Shown here one piece after another: positions 25,012 through 33,590 of a DNA stretch of 64,000 bases. Below the pieces are notes generated by a model that searched no databases, had not been told where the DNA came from, and saw only the letters and a program-made list of their open reading frames with translations. Position numbers and translations under genes: made by a program. Within the stretch, counting starts at the first letter, position 1. Each line of letters begins with the position of its first letter. The stretch covers positions 661,654 to 725,653 of the forward strand of contig JACYUE010000001.1 of the NCBI GenBank assembly GCA_014841595.1. Direction: 5' to 3'. Source of the stretch: Oxalobacteraceae sp. CFBP 8761. GTDB taxonomy: Bacteria; Pseudomonadota; Gammaproteobacteria; Burkholderiales; Burkholderiaceae_D.

Positions 25012-26859
25012 CTACAGCGCGATCTGCTGCAGCAGATACAGGCGCTGGTACAGGCCGCCCTCGATGCGCATCAGTTCTTCGTGCGGCCCGGCCTCGGTGA
25101 TCTTGCCGTGGTTGAGCACGATGATGCGGTCAGCGTCGCGGATCGTCGACAGGCGGTGCGCGATGGCGATGATGGTCACCTTGCCGCGCAGTTCTTCGAG
25201 TGCCTGTTGCACCACCTGTTCGGTGGCGCTGTCGATGCGCGACGTCGCTTCGTCGAGCAGCAGGATGCGCGGCTCGCCCGCCAGTGCGCGGGCAATCGCG
25301 ATCAGCTGCTTCTGGCCCGACGACAGGCGCGAGCCGCCTTCGCCCAGCTGCGTGTCGTAACCCTGTTCGAGCGCGCTGATGAAATCGTGCGCATGCGCCG
25401 CGCGCGCTGCATCCATCAGGCGTTCGAGCGGCAGGCCGCGGCCCATGTCGATGTTTTCGCGCGCGCTGGCAGCCAGGATGAACGGGTCTTGCGGCACCAG
25501 GCCCACTTCGTTGCGAAAGCGCTCGTTGCCGATCTTCGCCAGCGGCACGCCGCCGATCTCGATGCTGCCCTGTTCGACGACGTAGTAGCGCAGCAGCAGC
25601 GACAGCAGCGTCGACTTGCCGCTGCCCGTGTGGCCGACGATGCCGAAGAACGCGCCCTGCGGGACGTCCAGCGACAGGTCGTGCAGCACCGGCTGGCCGG
25701 GCACGTACGCAAATTCGACGTTGCGCACACTGACTGCCGGAGCATCGGGCGAGAACGCGTTCTGGCCATGGATGCGGTCCACGTCGTGTTCGGGCGCGCC
25801 GGCTTCGTCGAGCAGCGTGTTCACGCGCGCGGCCGCGACCACCGCCTGCTGAAGGCCGCTGAACTGCATCGTGATCTGGATGAGCGGCTCGACCACGCGC
25901 GCGATGTAGCTGACGAACGCATACAGCACGCCCACTTCGACCGCGCCGATCTCGCGCTGGCCAAAGGCGAAGATCACCAGCGCCAGCAGCGCCACGTTGA
26001 GCAGGTCCAGCGCAGGGCGCAGCAGGAAGGCATTGGCGCGCAGCTCGGCCAGGCGCGCCGTGTAGTGGGTGCGGTTGGTGACCAGGAAGCGTTCGCCGAA
26101 GCGCAGCTCGGCATTGCTGGCCTGCAGGACGGTCATGCCGCCGATCGACTCGGCCATCTGCGCATTGATGTCGCTGCGCAGGGCGCGCGCACGGGTAACG
26201 GCCGGCGCCGACAGGCGCTGATACAGCCAGACGATGCCGACCACCGCCGGCACCAGCAACAGCACGATCAGCATCAGGCGCCAGTCGAGCCAGGCCATCG
26301 CGACCATCGTGCCAATCAGGACGATCGAGTTGTCGAGCATGACGTACAACACCTGAATGTAGAGCGTCTTGACGGCCTCGGTGTCGTTGGTCACGCGGCT
26401 GACCAGCTGACCGGTGATGGCGCGGTCGAAGAAGGCCATCGGCAGGCGCAGCACGTGGCCATAGACCCATTCGCGCAGGCGCTGCACCGAGCGCATCGCC
26501 ACGCCGGACAGGCGGATCAGCTGCAGGTAACGCACCCAGCTCGACACCCAGCCGGTGACGACCAGGCCACCCAGCAGCAGGGCCATCTGCGGCCAGTCGA
26601 GATTGCGCGGCAGCAGGTGGTCGTCGATCAGCGCCTTGCCCAGCAGCGGACCGACCACTTCGAAGGCCGCCGCCAGGATCAGCCACAGCGTGGCGATGAT
26701 CAGGTGGCGCTGTTCGGGCGCGGCGGCGCGGCGCAGCAGGCGCGTGGCCAGCTTGGCCTGGTCGCGCATGACGCCGCGTTCCAGGCTGTTGTCGGTCTTG
26801 GGCGGCGGCGTCGTGGTGGATGCGTCGGCTGTGTCCAGCGTTGCTTCAGGTTGCGTCAA
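25012..26859 (-). CDS. mdlB: Heterodimeric ABC exporter, MdlB-type half-transporter
   Basis: This half-transporter of about 615 residues has six membrane helices followed by a nucleotide-binding domain. It carries Walker A GHTGSGKST (near 411), the signature LSSGQKQ, and a canonical Walker B ILLLDEATSRID (near 535) with the catalytic glutamate. It pairs with the MdlA-like product of the gene just upstream, which overlaps it. The start is uncertain: TTG 26859 has GGAGG seven bases upstream and overlaps the previous gene by 14 bases; ATG 26907 lies deeper in that gene; ATG 26769 (MRDQAKLA) shortens it by 30. The signature reads LSSGQ instead of LSGGQ. The substrate is unknown; relatives export lipids or drugs. 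Confidence 0.88.
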   Translation of the reverse strand: MTQPEATLDTADASTTTPPPKTDNSLERGVMRDQAKLATRLLRRAAAPEQRHLIIATLWLILAAAFEVVGPLLGKALIDDHLLPRNLDWPQMALLLGGLVVTGWVSSWVRYLQLIRLSGVAMRSVQRLREWVYGHVLRLPMAFFDRAITGQLVSRVTNDTEAVKTLYIQVLYVMLDNSIVLIGTMVAMAWLDWRLMLIVLLLVPAVVGIVWLYQRLSAPAVTRARALRSDINAQMAESIGGMTVLQASNAELRFGERFLVTNRTHYTARLAELRANAFLLRPALDLLNVALLALVIFAFGQREIGAVEVGVLYAFVSYIARVVEPLIQITMQFSGLQQAVVAAARVNTLLDEAGAPEHDVDRIHGQNAFSPDAPAVSVRNVEFAYVPGQPVLHDLSLDVPQGAFFGIVGHTGSGKSTLLSLLLRYYVVEQGSIEIGGVPLAKIGNERFRNEVGLVPQDPFILAASARENIDMGRGLPLERLMDAARAAHAHDFISALEQGYDTQLGEGGSRLSSGQKQLIAIARALAGEPRILLLDEATSRIDSATEQVVQQALEELRGKVTIIAIAHRLSTIRDADRIIVLNHGKITEAGPHEELMRIEGGLYQRLYLLQQIAL

Positions 26860-28636
26860 GGCTGGCCTCCAGTTGTTGATAGCGCCACTGGCTGGCGTAC
26901 CAGCCATCCAGCAGCAAGAGTTCGTCGTGTGTGCCGGCTTCGATCACGCGTCCGGCGCGCAGCACCACGATGTGGTCGGCCCCGACCACGGCCGACAGGC
27001 GGTGGCTGGCGATGATGGCGGCGCGCTCCGGCCGCGCACGGCGCAGCTCGGCCAGGTGTTCGAGGATGCGTGTTTCGGTGCCGGTGTCCACCGCCGACAG
27101 CGCGTCGTCGAGCAGCAGCAGCGGATTGTCGGCCAGCAGCGCACGGGCAATCGCCACGCGCTGGCGCTGGCCGCCCGAGAGCGTGATGCCTTTTTCGCCG
27201 ACCGGCGTGTCGTAGCCATACGGGAAGCGCAGGATGTCGTCGTGGATGGCCGCCATGCGCGCCGCGTCTTCAATCTCGGCGCGCGTGGCGTCAGGCCGGG
27301 CCAGCGCGATGTTCTCGGCAATCGTGGACGAGAACAAAAACGACTCTTGCGGCACCCAGCTGGTGGCGCCCCGCAGGGCGCTCAGGCGATAGGCGTCGAG
27401 CGGCTGCCCGGCCCAGCGCACCTGGCCCTGTTGCGGCGTCGCCTGGCGCAGCAATACGCGCAGCAGCGTCGATTTGCCGGAGCCGGTCGGGCCGACGAGA
27501 CCCAGCGTCTGGCCGGGTTCGAGCGTGACGGATACGCCGGAGAGGGCGGGCGCCTGCGCCGTGTCGTCAGCGGCCGCGCCGTCTTGGCCGGCGCCGTTCA
27601 CGCCATACGTGAACGTGACGCCTTCGAGCACCAGCGGGCCCTGGCCCACCTGGTCGATGGTGCCGGCGTCTTCGACCGACAGCGGCGCCTCGAGCAGCGG
27701 CTGCAGGCGCGCCATGCCGGCGCGGCCCCGTTCGATCAGGGTGACCACCCAGCCGGCGGCGAACATGGGCCAGATCAGCTGGCCCAGGTACATCGTGAAG
27801 CTGGTCAGCGCGCCGACCGTCAGCTCGTTCTGCCAGACGAGATAGCCGCCCAGGCCCAGCGTCAGGCCGGTGGCGGCAGTCAGCGCCAGGCCAACGGCCG
27901 GCTCGTAGGCCGCTTCCCATTTCTGCGCGGTGAGGCTGGCCTCGGCCGCGTTGGCGGTCAGCACGCCAAACTGAGTGCTGCTGCGCGCTTCGAGGCCCAG
28001 GGCGCGCAGCGTGCGCACCCCCGACAGCGACTCCTGCACGTGGTCGTTCAGCTTCGAGAAACCCTTGAGTGCATCCCCCTCGGCCTTTTGGATATGGGTC
28101 GAGATGTACCAGAACGCGAGTCCCATCAGCGGGAACGGCAGCAGCGCGACGAGCGCCAGGCGCCAGTCCACGCCCAGCGTCATGATCCCGAGGACCATCA
28201 CCAGCGTGAGCGTGCCGTCGAACGCGGCCAGCAGGGCTTCGCCGGCGGCCATCTCGATGGCATCGATATCGTTGGTGGCCAGCGCCATCAGGTCGCCGGT
28301 GCGCTGGCGCTGGTAGAAGGCGGGGCCTTGCGCGGCCAGGCGTGCATACAGCCGCGTGCGCAGCTCGACGCCGAGCTGGTAGGCGGCCGAATACAGGCGG
28401 ATGCGCCAGCACACGCGCAGCACGTAAATGGCCACGCCCAGGCCGAGAACCTGGGCGATGCCGAGCAGGAGGTCCTGCTCGCCGAGGCGGTTGTTGGCGA
28501 GCGCGTCGACCAGTGCGCCGACCTTGCGGGGGATGAGAACCGTGCAGATCGCGACGCCGACGAGCATCACGGCCGACGAGGCATAGGACTGCCAATGACG
28601 GCGCACGAAGCCGCCGATCAGCCTGGACAAACTCAT
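26846..28636 (-). CDS. mdlA: Heterodimeric ABC exporter, MdlA-type half-transporter
   Basis: This 596-residue half-transporter is strikingly like E. coli MdlA, including YQLGVELRTRLY, RTGDLMALATNDID and the end WRYQQLEASLD. Walker A is GPTGSGKST (near 382) and the signature LSGGQRQRVAIARALL is consensus. Walker B ends LLLLDDALSAVD, with aspartate where the catalytic glutamate should be. So one of the two composite ATP sites is degenerate, as in known asymmetric heterodimeric exporters. It is the first gene of the pair and follows the phasin terminator by about 25 bases, so it has its own short promoter region. The transported substrate cannot be told. Confidence 0.9.
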   Translation of the reverse strand: MSLSRLIGGFVRRHWQSYASSAVMLVGVAICTVLIPRKVGALVDALANNRLGEQDLLLGIAQVLGLGVAIYVLRVCWRIRLYSAAYQLGVELRTRLYARLAAQGPAFYQRQRTGDLMALATNDIDAIEMAAGEALLAAFDGTLTLVMVLGIMTLGVDWRLALVALLPFPLMGLAFWYISTHIQKAEGDALKGFSKLNDHVQESLSGVRTLRALGLEARSSTQFGVLTANAAEASLTAQKWEAAYEPAVGLALTAATGLTLGLGGYLVWQNELTVGALTSFTMYLGQLIWPMFAAGWVVTLIERGRAGMARLQPLLEAPLSVEDAGTIDQVGQGPLVLEGVTFTYGVNGAGQDGAAADDTAQAPALSGVSVTLEPGQTLGLVGPTGSGKSTLLRVLLRQATPQQGQVRWAGQPLDAYRLSALRGATSWVPQESFLFSSTIAENIALARPDATRAEIEDAARMAAIHDDILRFPYGYDTPVGEKGITLSGGQRQRVAIARALLADNPLLLLDDALSAVDTGTETRILEHLAELRRARPERAAIIASHRLSAVVGADHIVVLRAGRVIEAGTHDELLLLDGWYASQWRYQQLEASLDAT

Positions 28637-28661
28637 TCGAATTCCTTGCGGTTGCGCCCGA

Positions 28662-28687
28662 AAAAAAAGCGGGCCAGAGCCCGCTAG
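28662..28687 (-). terminator. Intrinsic terminator of the phasin gene
   Basis: GCGGGC and GCCCGC (28670-28675 and 28680-28685) form a 6-bp stem with a four-base loop. On the minus strand an eight-T run follows directly (A-run 28662-28669). It ends the phasin transcript just before mdlA. Confidence 0.82.
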
Positions 28688-28772
28688 TGTAGTCGTTTTG
28701 CCTAGTTGGCGCAGCGCGGGGCCGTGGTGGCCGCTTGTCTACTGCCGTCCTGGCTGTGGCGTCAGGTGCCCG

Positions 28773-29579
28773 TTACTTGCGGCGCCGGCGTGGCGTGGCC
28801 GCCGTGGCAGGGGCGTCCGGGTCGCGTCGCTCGATCGGCGCGGCCGCTGGCGCCGGTGGCGTTGCGGCCAGGACGGCGCCGTTGCCGGCAGCCTGGGCGA
28901 TCGGCGTGGGCTTGGCCGCTGCAGGGCTGGACAGCACATTGAGCGCGGCGTCATCGGGTGCTGGTTCCTGCAGCATGCTGGCCACGGCTTCGATGGTCGG
29001 GGCAGGCTGGGGCGCCGCCTCTGCCTGTGGCGCTGCTTCGACGTGCGGCTCGGGCGCTTCGGCAACCGGCGCCGGGGCGACGGCGACGGGTTCCGGCGTT
29101 GGCGCCGCTGCAACCGCATCGATCGTGCGCTCGGCTGCTGCCTGCACGGTGTCGGCGGTGGCCTTGCCGGCATCGACGACGGCCTGCGTCATCTCGGCGG
29201 CCTGCGTCATCTCGGCGACCGGTGCCATCTCGGCGATCGGCGCCGGTGCCGGCGTTGCGCTGCGCAGCAGGAATGGCTGGGCGCCGACAGCGATACCGAG
29301 CAATTCGCGGCTATACGCAAACAGGCTGTGGACCTGTTCTTCGGCATGGCTGCGCAGCACGGCGAGGTCACGCGCATCGCGCGCGCCGATCAGCTGGCGG
29401 GCAGTCTGCGCCGAGCGCTCGAGGACTTCCTGGGACGTGGTCAGATTGAGCGCCGTGATGCGGCTGGCGCTGTCGATTGCCTGGGTGGCCAGTGCATTGA
29501 GCACCGTGAGTTGGGCATTCATCGGTGCAGTCAGGTAATTGTTGGGTGCTGCGGACAACTGCTCGGAGAGTGAGGTCAT
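28773..29579 (-). CDS. Phasin family protein with long Ala/Pro tail
   Basis: This 268-residue protein coats polyhydroxyalkanoate storage granules. The first 110 residues form the phasin helical domain (NAQLTVLNALATQAIDSASRI, typical of PhaP). The rest is a low-complexity tail of A, P, E, T and V ending in RRRRK. The usual betaproteobacterial PhaP is about 190 residues, so the tail is an addition. The basic end resembles that of granule proteins that also touch DNA (PhaM-like), but that link is only a guess. The gene has its own terminator; no phaC or phaB lies in the window, so it is an orphan phasin. Confidence 0.85.
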   Translation of the reverse strand: MTSLSEQLSAAPNNYLTAPMNAQLTVLNALATQAIDSASRITALNLTTSQEVLERSAQTARQLIGARDARDLAVLRSHAEEQVHSLFAYSRELLGIAVGAQPFLLRSATPAPAPIAEMAPVAEMTQAAEMTQAVVDAGKATADTVQAAAERTIDAVAAAPTPEPVAVAPAPVAEAPEPHVEAAPQAEAAPQPAPTIEAVASMLQEPAPDDAALNVLSSPAAAKPTPIAQAAGNGAVLAATPPAPAAAPIERRDPDAPATAATPRRRRK

Positions 29580-29753
29580 GAAGTTTCCTATCTATCAAGT
29601 ATGGCGCGCTGCAATAAAGTCAGTGTACCCACGATTGTTGGCCGGTGCAATGAACGTTGGTCGCTTATTCGGCGCGGATGATATTGCGTTGCAGCATTGC
29701 CATACGGTTGTGCCACAGTTGCTACAATCGGACAACCACTCAATGGAGTCACC

Positions 29754-31031
29754 ATGGACCTCGTGATCCGCAACACCACGCTGCCCGATGGCCGTACCGG
29801 CATCGACATCGGCATTCTGGACGGCCGCATCGCGGCGCTGGCGCCGCAACTGGCAGCACGGGGCGTGCGCGAAATCGATGCCGCCGGCGACCTGGTCAGC
29901 CCGCCGTTCGTCGATGCACACTTCCATATGGATGCGACGCTGAGCTACGGCCTGCCGCGCGTCAACCAGAGCGGCACATTGCTGGAAGGGATCGCGCTGT
30001 GGGGCGAACTGAAACCGCAGCTGAGCCAGGATGCGCTGATCGAGCGCGCGTTGCGTTATTGCGACTGGGCGGTGGCGCGTGGCCTGCTGGCGATCCGCAC
30101 CCACGTCGACGTCTGCGACGACCGGCTGCTGGCGGTCGAGGCGCTGCTGGAAGTCAAGCGCCGCGTTGCGCCGTATCTCGACCTGCAACTGGTCGCGTTC
30201 CCGCAAGACGGCCTGCTGCGCAGCGCCAACGCGTTCGAGAACCTGAAGCGCTCGATCGACATGGGCGTGGATGTCGTCGGCGGCATTCCCCACTTCGAGC
30301 GCACGATGGCGCAGGGCGCCGAATCCGTCAGGCTGCTGTGCGAATTCGCGGCCGAACGGGGCCTGCGCGTGGACATGCACTGCGACGAGAGCGACGACCC
30401 GATGTCGCGCCATATCGAAACCCTGGCATATGAAACGCAGCGCCTGGGGCTGCAGGGCAGGGTGGCCGGCTCGCACCTGACCTCGATGCATTCGATGGAC
30501 AATTACTATGTGAGCAAGCTGATTCCGCTGATCGCCGAGAGCGGCGTGGCGGCCATTGCCAATCCGCTCATCAACATCACGCTGCAGGGCCGCAACGACA
30601 CCTACCCGAAGCGGCGTGGCATGACGCGCGTACCCGAGCTGATGGCAGCGGGCGTCGACGTCGCCTTCGGCCACGATTGCGTGCTCGACCCGTGGTACGG
30701 CATGGGCTCGGGCGACATGCTCGAGGTGGCGCACATGGGCCTGCACGTGGCGCAGATGACGGGACTCGAAGCGATGCAGTCGTGCTTTACCGCCATCACC
30801 GAAACGCCCGCACGGATCCTTGGCCTGGAAGGCTACGGTCTGGCGCCGGGCTGCCACGCCGACCTGGTGATCCTCGACGCCGGCTCGACGGTGGAAGCGA
30901 TCCGCCTGCGCGCCCCGCGCCGCTTCGTCTTGCGGCGCGGCCAGGTCGTGGCCGAAGCGCCATCGGCCGCCAGCCGCCTGCATCTGCCGGGCCGGCCCGA
31001 CAGCGCCGACTTCCGCCTCGGCCGTGGCTAA
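29754..31031 (+). CDS. codA: Cytosine deaminase-like amidohydrolase
   Basis: This 425-residue metal hydrolase is close to CodA, which converts cytosine to uracil and ammonia for pyrimidine salvage. Motifs in order are the metal-binding HFHMD near residue 57, MHCDESDD, the second metal histidine in AGSHLTSMHSM, and FGHDCVLDPWYGMGSGDML near 304 with the conserved HD. CodA is 427 residues, so length agrees. ATG 29754 is set by GGAG five bases upstream, better than the in-frame start at 29697. Related members act on creatinine or other pyrimidine-like rings, so the exact substrate is not certain. No cytosine permease gene is adjacent. Confidence 0.82.
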   Translation: MDLVIRNTTLPDGRTGIDIGILDGRIAALAPQLAARGVREIDAAGDLVSPPFVDAHFHMDATLSYGLPRVNQSGTLLEGIALWGELKPQLSQDALIERALRYCDWAVARGLLAIRTHVDVCDDRLLAVEALLEVKRRVAPYLDLQLVAFPQDGLLRSANAFENLKRSIDMGVDVVGGIPHFERTMAQGAESVRLLCEFAAERGLRVDMHCDESDDPMSRHIETLAYETQRLGLQGRVAGSHLTSMHSMDNYYVSKLIPLIAESGVAAIANPLINITLQGRNDTYPKRRGMTRVPELMAAGVDVAFGHDCVLDPWYGMGSGDMLEVAHMGLHVAQMTGLEAMQSCFTAITETPARILGLEGYGLAPGCHADLVILDAGSTVEAIRLRAPRRFVLRRGQVVAEAPSAASRLHLPGRPDSADFRLGRG

Positions 31032-31113
31032 ATTGTCAATATAGCGCGTGATAATTCGTGGTTTTTCAGGCAAAATAGCGGACCGCCCTGTCCTGGCACT
31101 CCCGTAGATTGTT

Positions 31114-31653
31114 GTGAAAGACCTTGTTATCCGCCCTGCGCTCGAAGCCGATTTCGAGTCGATTTGGGCTATTTTTTGCGCCCATATCGAGGCGGGTGAA
31201 ACCTATGTCTTCAGCACGGCGACGTCCCGCGAAGCCGGTTACCACTACTGGCTGGGCGAGGGCGTGGGCAGTTTTGTCGCCGTGAGCCCGGGCGGCCGGG
31301 TGCTGGGGATGTACCGCCTGGTGCCGAACCAGGTCGGGCGTGGCCACCACGTGGCCAATGCCTCGTACATGGTCAACCCGGCGGCGCAGGGGGCGGGCGT
31401 GGGCCGCGCGATGGGGCAACACAGCTTGGACGAAGCGCGCAGCCGCGGCTATCTGGCGATGCAATTCAACCATGTGGTCAGTACCAATGGGCCGGCCATC
31501 GGATTGTGGAAGAAGCTGGGGTTTTCGATTGTCGGCACGCTGCCCAAGGCGTTTCGCCACAAGCGCCTGGGCTATATCGATGCGTACGTGATGTACCAGT
31601 TGCTGCAGGATCCGGATCACTGGCCGACGGCTGATGACGCGCCGGGCGGGTGA
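31114..31653 (+). CDS. GNAT family N-acetyltransferase
   Basis: This 179-residue acetyltransferase uses acetyl-CoA to modify an amine. The acetyl-CoA binding loop is visible as NPAAQGAGVGRAMGQH, a good match to the Q/R-x-x-G-x-G/A pattern, preceded by the strand NASYMVNP. The C-terminal LWKKLGFSIVGTLPKAFRH is typical of the phosphinothricin/YhhY-like branch. The start is GTG 31114 with no strong ribosome binding site. The substrate could be an amino acid or an antibiotic-like amine; sequence alone does not say. Confidence 0.85.
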   Translation: MKDLVIRPALEADFESIWAIFCAHIEAGETYVFSTATSREAGYHYWLGEGVGSFVAVSPGGRVLGMYRLVPNQVGRGHHVANASYMVNPAAQGAGVGRAMGQHSLDEARSRGYLAMQFNHVVSTNGPAIGLWKKLGFSIVGTLPKAFRHKRLGYIDAYVMYQLLQDPDHWPTADDAPGG

Positions 31654-31703
31654 CGGGTGCTGCGGAGGCGGAACTTCCTGTTCGGCAACCATTCACAGTG
31701 GAG

Positions 31704-31958
31704 CGCTAGCTCGTGAGGTGTAGGCAGGTAGGTCACCGAGGGGGCGCCTCGGCCGGGGCCCGAAAGCCAGTTCTGCTCGTAGCGAAACGATGCTGCCTTG
31801 TCGAACGGATTCGTAGTGATGACGTTCTGTAGCTCGACTAGGTAGTCCTCGCTCAGTTCGCGCGGCTCGTGCGCCTGCTTGAGAAGTTCGACAAATTGAC
31901 GAGCCTTGTCTTCAGACGGCGCCTCCTTTTCGATTGCAAAGGACGAGATGTGAGGATC
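31704..31958 (-). pseudogene. Fragment of a Fic-family-like protein
   Basis: An uninterrupted but start-less reading frame of 85 codons runs from 31958 down to 31704. It includes ARQFVELLKQAH, ELSEDYLVELQNVITTNPFD and FRYEQNWLSGPGRGAPSVTY. From memory this matches the region just before the HPFxDGNGR motif in a group of bacterial Fic proteins, which AMPylate or otherwise modify targets. The fragment lacks the Fic motif, any start codon and the C-terminus. Its 5' side stops exactly at a REP-like repeat arm (31957-31970). The frame continues past 31704 but no longer looks like the family. The assignment is from motif memory only. Confidence 0.5.
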
Positions 31959-32117
31959 AGGTCTGACATTTGGACCCGGACTCTATCTTGGTCCTTCACG
32001 AGGGCTATCACGAATGGACCTATTGTTGAGCTCGTGTCTGAATGTCAGACCTGACCCCGATTGTGGGATAGATCTATTGTTGAGCTCGTGTCTGAATGTC
32101 AGACCTGACCCCGATTG
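31957..32117. repeat. REP-like repeat cluster with 44-bp direct repeat
   Basis: An identical 44-bp unit occurs at 32020-32063 and 32074-32117. Each copy contains the 14-base sequence AATGTCAGACCTGA, whose exact reverse complement stands at 31957-31970. Such GTCAGACCTGAC-type palindromic arms look like the dispersed repeats associated with RAYT (Y1) transposases in many betaproteobacteria. No transposase gene is present here. The cluster occupies most of the gene-free stretch 31654-32212. Confidence 0.6.
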
Positions 32118-32150
32118 GATTGTGACCCCGATTGGATTGACCCGATTGGA
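32106..32150. repeat. 17-bp tandem repeat, two full copies and a partial
   Basis: The unit TGACCCCGATTGGATTG occurs at 32106-32122 and 32123-32139, followed by a partial third copy to 32150 lacking one C. It adjoins and partly overlaps the second 44-bp repeat, suggesting slippage growth at the end of the repeat element. Confidence 0.7.
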
Positions 32151-32212
32151 GCACTTGATCCAATTGGAGCCGGGTAGCAATCACAGGGCCGCCACCATTT
32201 GAACAACGACGT

Positions 32213-32401
32213 TCAGCTCTCGCGCTGCACGGTGCCCTGGTCGTACTGGTCGTCGTCAGTCTCACTCGGCGGCATCGCTGCCTGCTGGTCGTCTTCAGTT
32301 GCGGCCGGCTCGCCTGCGGTGTCCTCGTTGCCTGTGCCGTCACCCATACGCTGCTGATCACGATTTGCCTGGACGTCATTGACTTCATTTTGCATCGCCA
32401 T
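32213..32401 (-). CDS. Small acidic hydrophilic protein, unknown function
   Basis: This 62-residue protein is rich in D, E, Q, G and T with no hydrophobic segment and is probably disordered. ATG 32401 has AAGGAG seven to eight bases upstream, a strong site, so the frame starts here and not at 32494. I do not recognise a family; the composition resembles small stress- or phage-type acidic proteins. It stands alone between the repeat cluster and mesD. Confidence 0.55.
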   Translation of the reverse strand: MAMQNEVNDVQANRDQQRMGDGTGNEDTAGEPAATEDDQQAAMPPSETDDDQYDQGTVQRES

Positions 32402-32535
32402 GCTGGTCTCCTTGTCATGAAATATGACCTCATGATAGTCAGGTATCTTCAGCACACGAATAGTCCCGTGGCTGGCGCGAATGTAGGATTGCACTGTCTA
32501 CACTCCGCCTGCATGGCCCTGCAACGTCACCTGGA

Positions 32536-33564
32536 TCAGGCTGACAGTTCCCGCCGAATGATCTCTGCGCCCGCGTTCAGTGCAGCCAGCTTGGCTTTCG
32601 CGACGTGCCGCGACAACGGCGCCATTCCGCAATTGGTGCAAGGGCACAGCTTGTCGGCGTCGACGAACTTCAGCGCCTTGCGCAAGGTATTGGCAACTTC
32701 TTCCGGCGTTTCGATAACATTGCTGGCCACGTCAATTGCGCCAACCATTACCTTCTTGCCGCGAATGAGTTCCAGCAGATCCATTGGGACATGCGAGTTG
32801 TGGCATTCCAGCGAGACGATATCGATGTTCGATTTTTGCAGCTGCGGGAAGATGGATTCGTATTGGCGCCACTCCGAGCCCAGTGTCTTTTTCCAGTCTG
32901 TATTGGCCTTGATGCCGTAGCCATAGCAAATATGGACCGCCGTTTCGCATTTGAGGCCTTCGATTGCCCGTTCCAGCGTGGCGATGCCCCAGTCATTGAC
33001 CTCATCGAAAAACACATTGAACGCCGGTTCGTCGAACTGGATGATGTCGACACCGGCTGCTTCCAGTTCGCGCGCTTCCTGGTTCAGGATTTTTGCGAAT
33101 TCCCAGGCCAGCTTTTCACGGCTTTTGTAGTGGCTGTCGTAGAGCGTGTCGATCATGGTTATCGGGCCGGGCAGGGCCCATTTGATCGGCTTGTTCGTTT
33201 GCTGGCGCAAAAATTTGGCATCGTCGACGAATACCGGCTTCGGGCGGCTGACGGCGCCAACCACGGTTGGTACGCTGGCATCGTAACGATTACGGATCCT
33301 GACCGTCTCGCGCTTCTCGAAGTCGACACCGCTCAGGTGTTCGATGAAGGTCGTGACGAAATGCTGGCGCGTCTGCTCGCCATCGCTGACGATATCGATG
33401 CCCGTCTGCTGCTGGTCTTCAAGTGACAGGCGAAGTGCATCCTGTTTGCCCTCGACCAGTTCCTCGTTCTGTAATTTCCAGGGCGACCAAAGGGTTTCTG
33501 GTTCTGCGAGCCAGGCGGGTTTCGGCAGACTGCCGGCGGTTGAAGTGGGCAATAATTTTTTCAT
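32536..33564 (-). CDS. mesD: Folate-independent methionine synthase MesD (core MetE)
   Basis: This 342-residue protein corresponds only to the catalytic C-terminal half of cobalamin-independent methionine synthase MetE, without the folate-binding N-terminal half. It opens LLPTSTAGSLPKPAWLA and keeps the zinc and homocysteine region: HICYGYG, LECHNSHVPMDL and the late NCGMAPLS cysteine. It stands directly after a DUF1852 gene. That pair is described as MesD/MesX, which makes methionine from homocysteine by an oxygen-dependent, folate-independent route whose methyl donor was unresolved. ATG 33564 is taken over the TTG at 33594, which would overlap mesX. The mesX product is expected to be required for its activity. 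Confidence 0.85.
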   Translation of the reverse strand: MKKLLPTSTAGSLPKPAWLAEPETLWSPWKLQNEELVEGKQDALRLSLEDQQQTGIDIVSDGEQTRQHFVTTFIEHLSGVDFEKRETVRIRNRYDASVPTVVGAVSRPKPVFVDDAKFLRQQTNKPIKWALPGPITMIDTLYDSHYKSREKLAWEFAKILNQEARELEAAGVDIIQFDEPAFNVFFDEVNDWGIATLERAIEGLKCETAVHICYGYGIKANTDWKKTLGSEWRQYESIFPQLQKSNIDIVSLECHNSHVPMDLLELIRGKKVMVGAIDVASNVIETPEEVANTLRKALKFVDADKLCPCTNCGMAPLSRHVAKAKLAALNAGAEIIRRELSA

Positions 33565-33590
33565 GTCAGATCGCTTTGCGTGTTGAATCG

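Noticed and set aside
29697..29753. Sigma70 promoter before the cytosine deaminase-like gene
   Set aside because: TTGCCA and TACAAT are present but 20 bases apart, too far for a confident call.
31957..32150. Possible CRISPR array
   Set aside because: Only two copies of the 44-bp unit with a 10-base gap and further tandem units; no regular spacers and no cas genes.
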